From Lawsonibacter sp. (GTDB lineage: Bacteria; Bacillota; Clostridia; Oscillospirales; Oscillospiraceae): a stretch of 12,522 bases of DNA. The position numbers were made by a program, and so were the translations under genes. The notes below the pieces were generated by a model. It saw only the letters and a list, made by a program, of their open reading frames with translations, had not been told where the DNA came from and searched no databases. This document shows positions 12,412 through 12,522 of this stretch, in pieces. The first letter of the stretch is position 1. Each line of letters opens with the position of its first letter. Location of the stretch: positions 1 through 12,522 of the forward strand of contig JAAWCR010000056.1 of the NCBI GenBank assembly GCA_022793355.1, given 5' to 3'.

Positions 12412-12522
12412 AGCTGGAATTTTGACGGTTTCATTTACCTTAGTTTTTCTATTGCTATTTCCAGGTTTGGGGGATCGGTGGACGACTATTTTTGGTTTGG
12501 CCTGTGTGTTTCTATTTACACC
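12395..12522 (+). CDS. Membrane protein, N-terminal fragment (42 codons visible)
   Basis: The gene runs off the right edge. The start ATG at 12395 has GGGAGGGGGG about 4 nt upstream. The visible part begins MKTCCKAG and then has a long hydrophobic segment (about residues 8-25, ILTVSFTLVFLLLFPG). After a short polar turn (DRWTT), a second hydrophobic stretch begins at about 32. This reads as a polytopic membrane protein, or a signal peptide followed by a membrane segment. No family is recognisable from this fragment. The gene is AT-rich, in contrast to the minus-strand genes, and is divergent from ymdB. It is probably transcribed from the promoter at 12260-12289 and coupled to the 19-codon reading frame that overlaps its start. 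Confidence 0.6.
   Translation, partial: MKTCCKAGILTVSFTLVFLLLFPGLGDRWTTIFGLACVFLFT

Noticed and set aside
1..12522. CRISPR array, tRNA or rRNA genes, insertion sequences, toxin-antitoxin or phage genes
   Set aside because: I read both strands for regular spaced repeats, tRNA cloverleaf elements and transposase, integrase or phage motifs, and found none that could be supported.

Overview
The window looks like chromosomal DNA of a GC-rich clostridial Firmicute. An Oscillospiraceae-type gut organism (the Flavonifractor / Pseudoflavonifractor / Lawsonibacter neighbourhood) is my best guess. The evidence is strong GGAGG-type ribosome binding sites, sigma-A promoters of the TTGNNN-17/18-TATAAT type, and the gene order recJ - relA/spoT - dtd - MBL hydrolase - hemZ, which is familiar from Clostridia. 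Almost all genes are on the minus strand.

Layout, left to right. Positions 1-219 hold the 5' end of a gene that looks like hemZ. Its GTG start overlaps the stop of a small XRE regulator (216-437). A divergent promoter region (about 445-530) separates this regulator from a small plus-strand gene (517-786). That gene meets the MBL-fold hydrolase (783-1394) tail to tail, and the two share a CTAG at their stop codons. Reading the minus strand from 6706 down to 783 gives one long probable operon: recJ, relA/spoT, dtd, an unrecognised 133-aa gene, and the MBL hydrolase. It is driven by a strong promoter at 6827-6856 with a leader of about 115 nt. lepB (6917-7519) is a separate unit with its own promoter and a strong hairpin terminator. 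Next comes a YhaO-YhaN (SbcD/SbcC-like) pair whose genes overlap by ATGA (7629-10954). ymdB (11067-11843) follows with its own promoter.

Positions 11844-12351 are non-coding. They hold the ymdB promoter, a GC-rich hairpin, a perfect 19-bp dyad and a large inverted repeat of the GTAGGGGCGG family. An abrupt shift to AT-rich sequence follows near 12152. In the AT-rich part, a good plus-strand promoter precedes a 19-codon leader reading frame with an excellent Shine-Dalgarno. The leader overlaps the start of a small membrane-protein gene that runs off the right end.

The genes are mostly housekeeping or stress functions: (p)ppGpp metabolism, removal of D-amino acids from tRNA, single-strand DNA exonuclease, DNA-end processing ATPase/nuclease, protein export, a cyclic-nucleotide phosphodiesterase, and haem or radical-SAM chemistry. 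I did not find a clear new defence or mobile system. The parts most worth a second look are the low-GC XRE/small-gene module beside hemZ, the palindromic GTAGGGGCGG repeats (one supplies the recJ stop codon), and the AT-rich leader-peptide/membrane-gene unit at the right edge.
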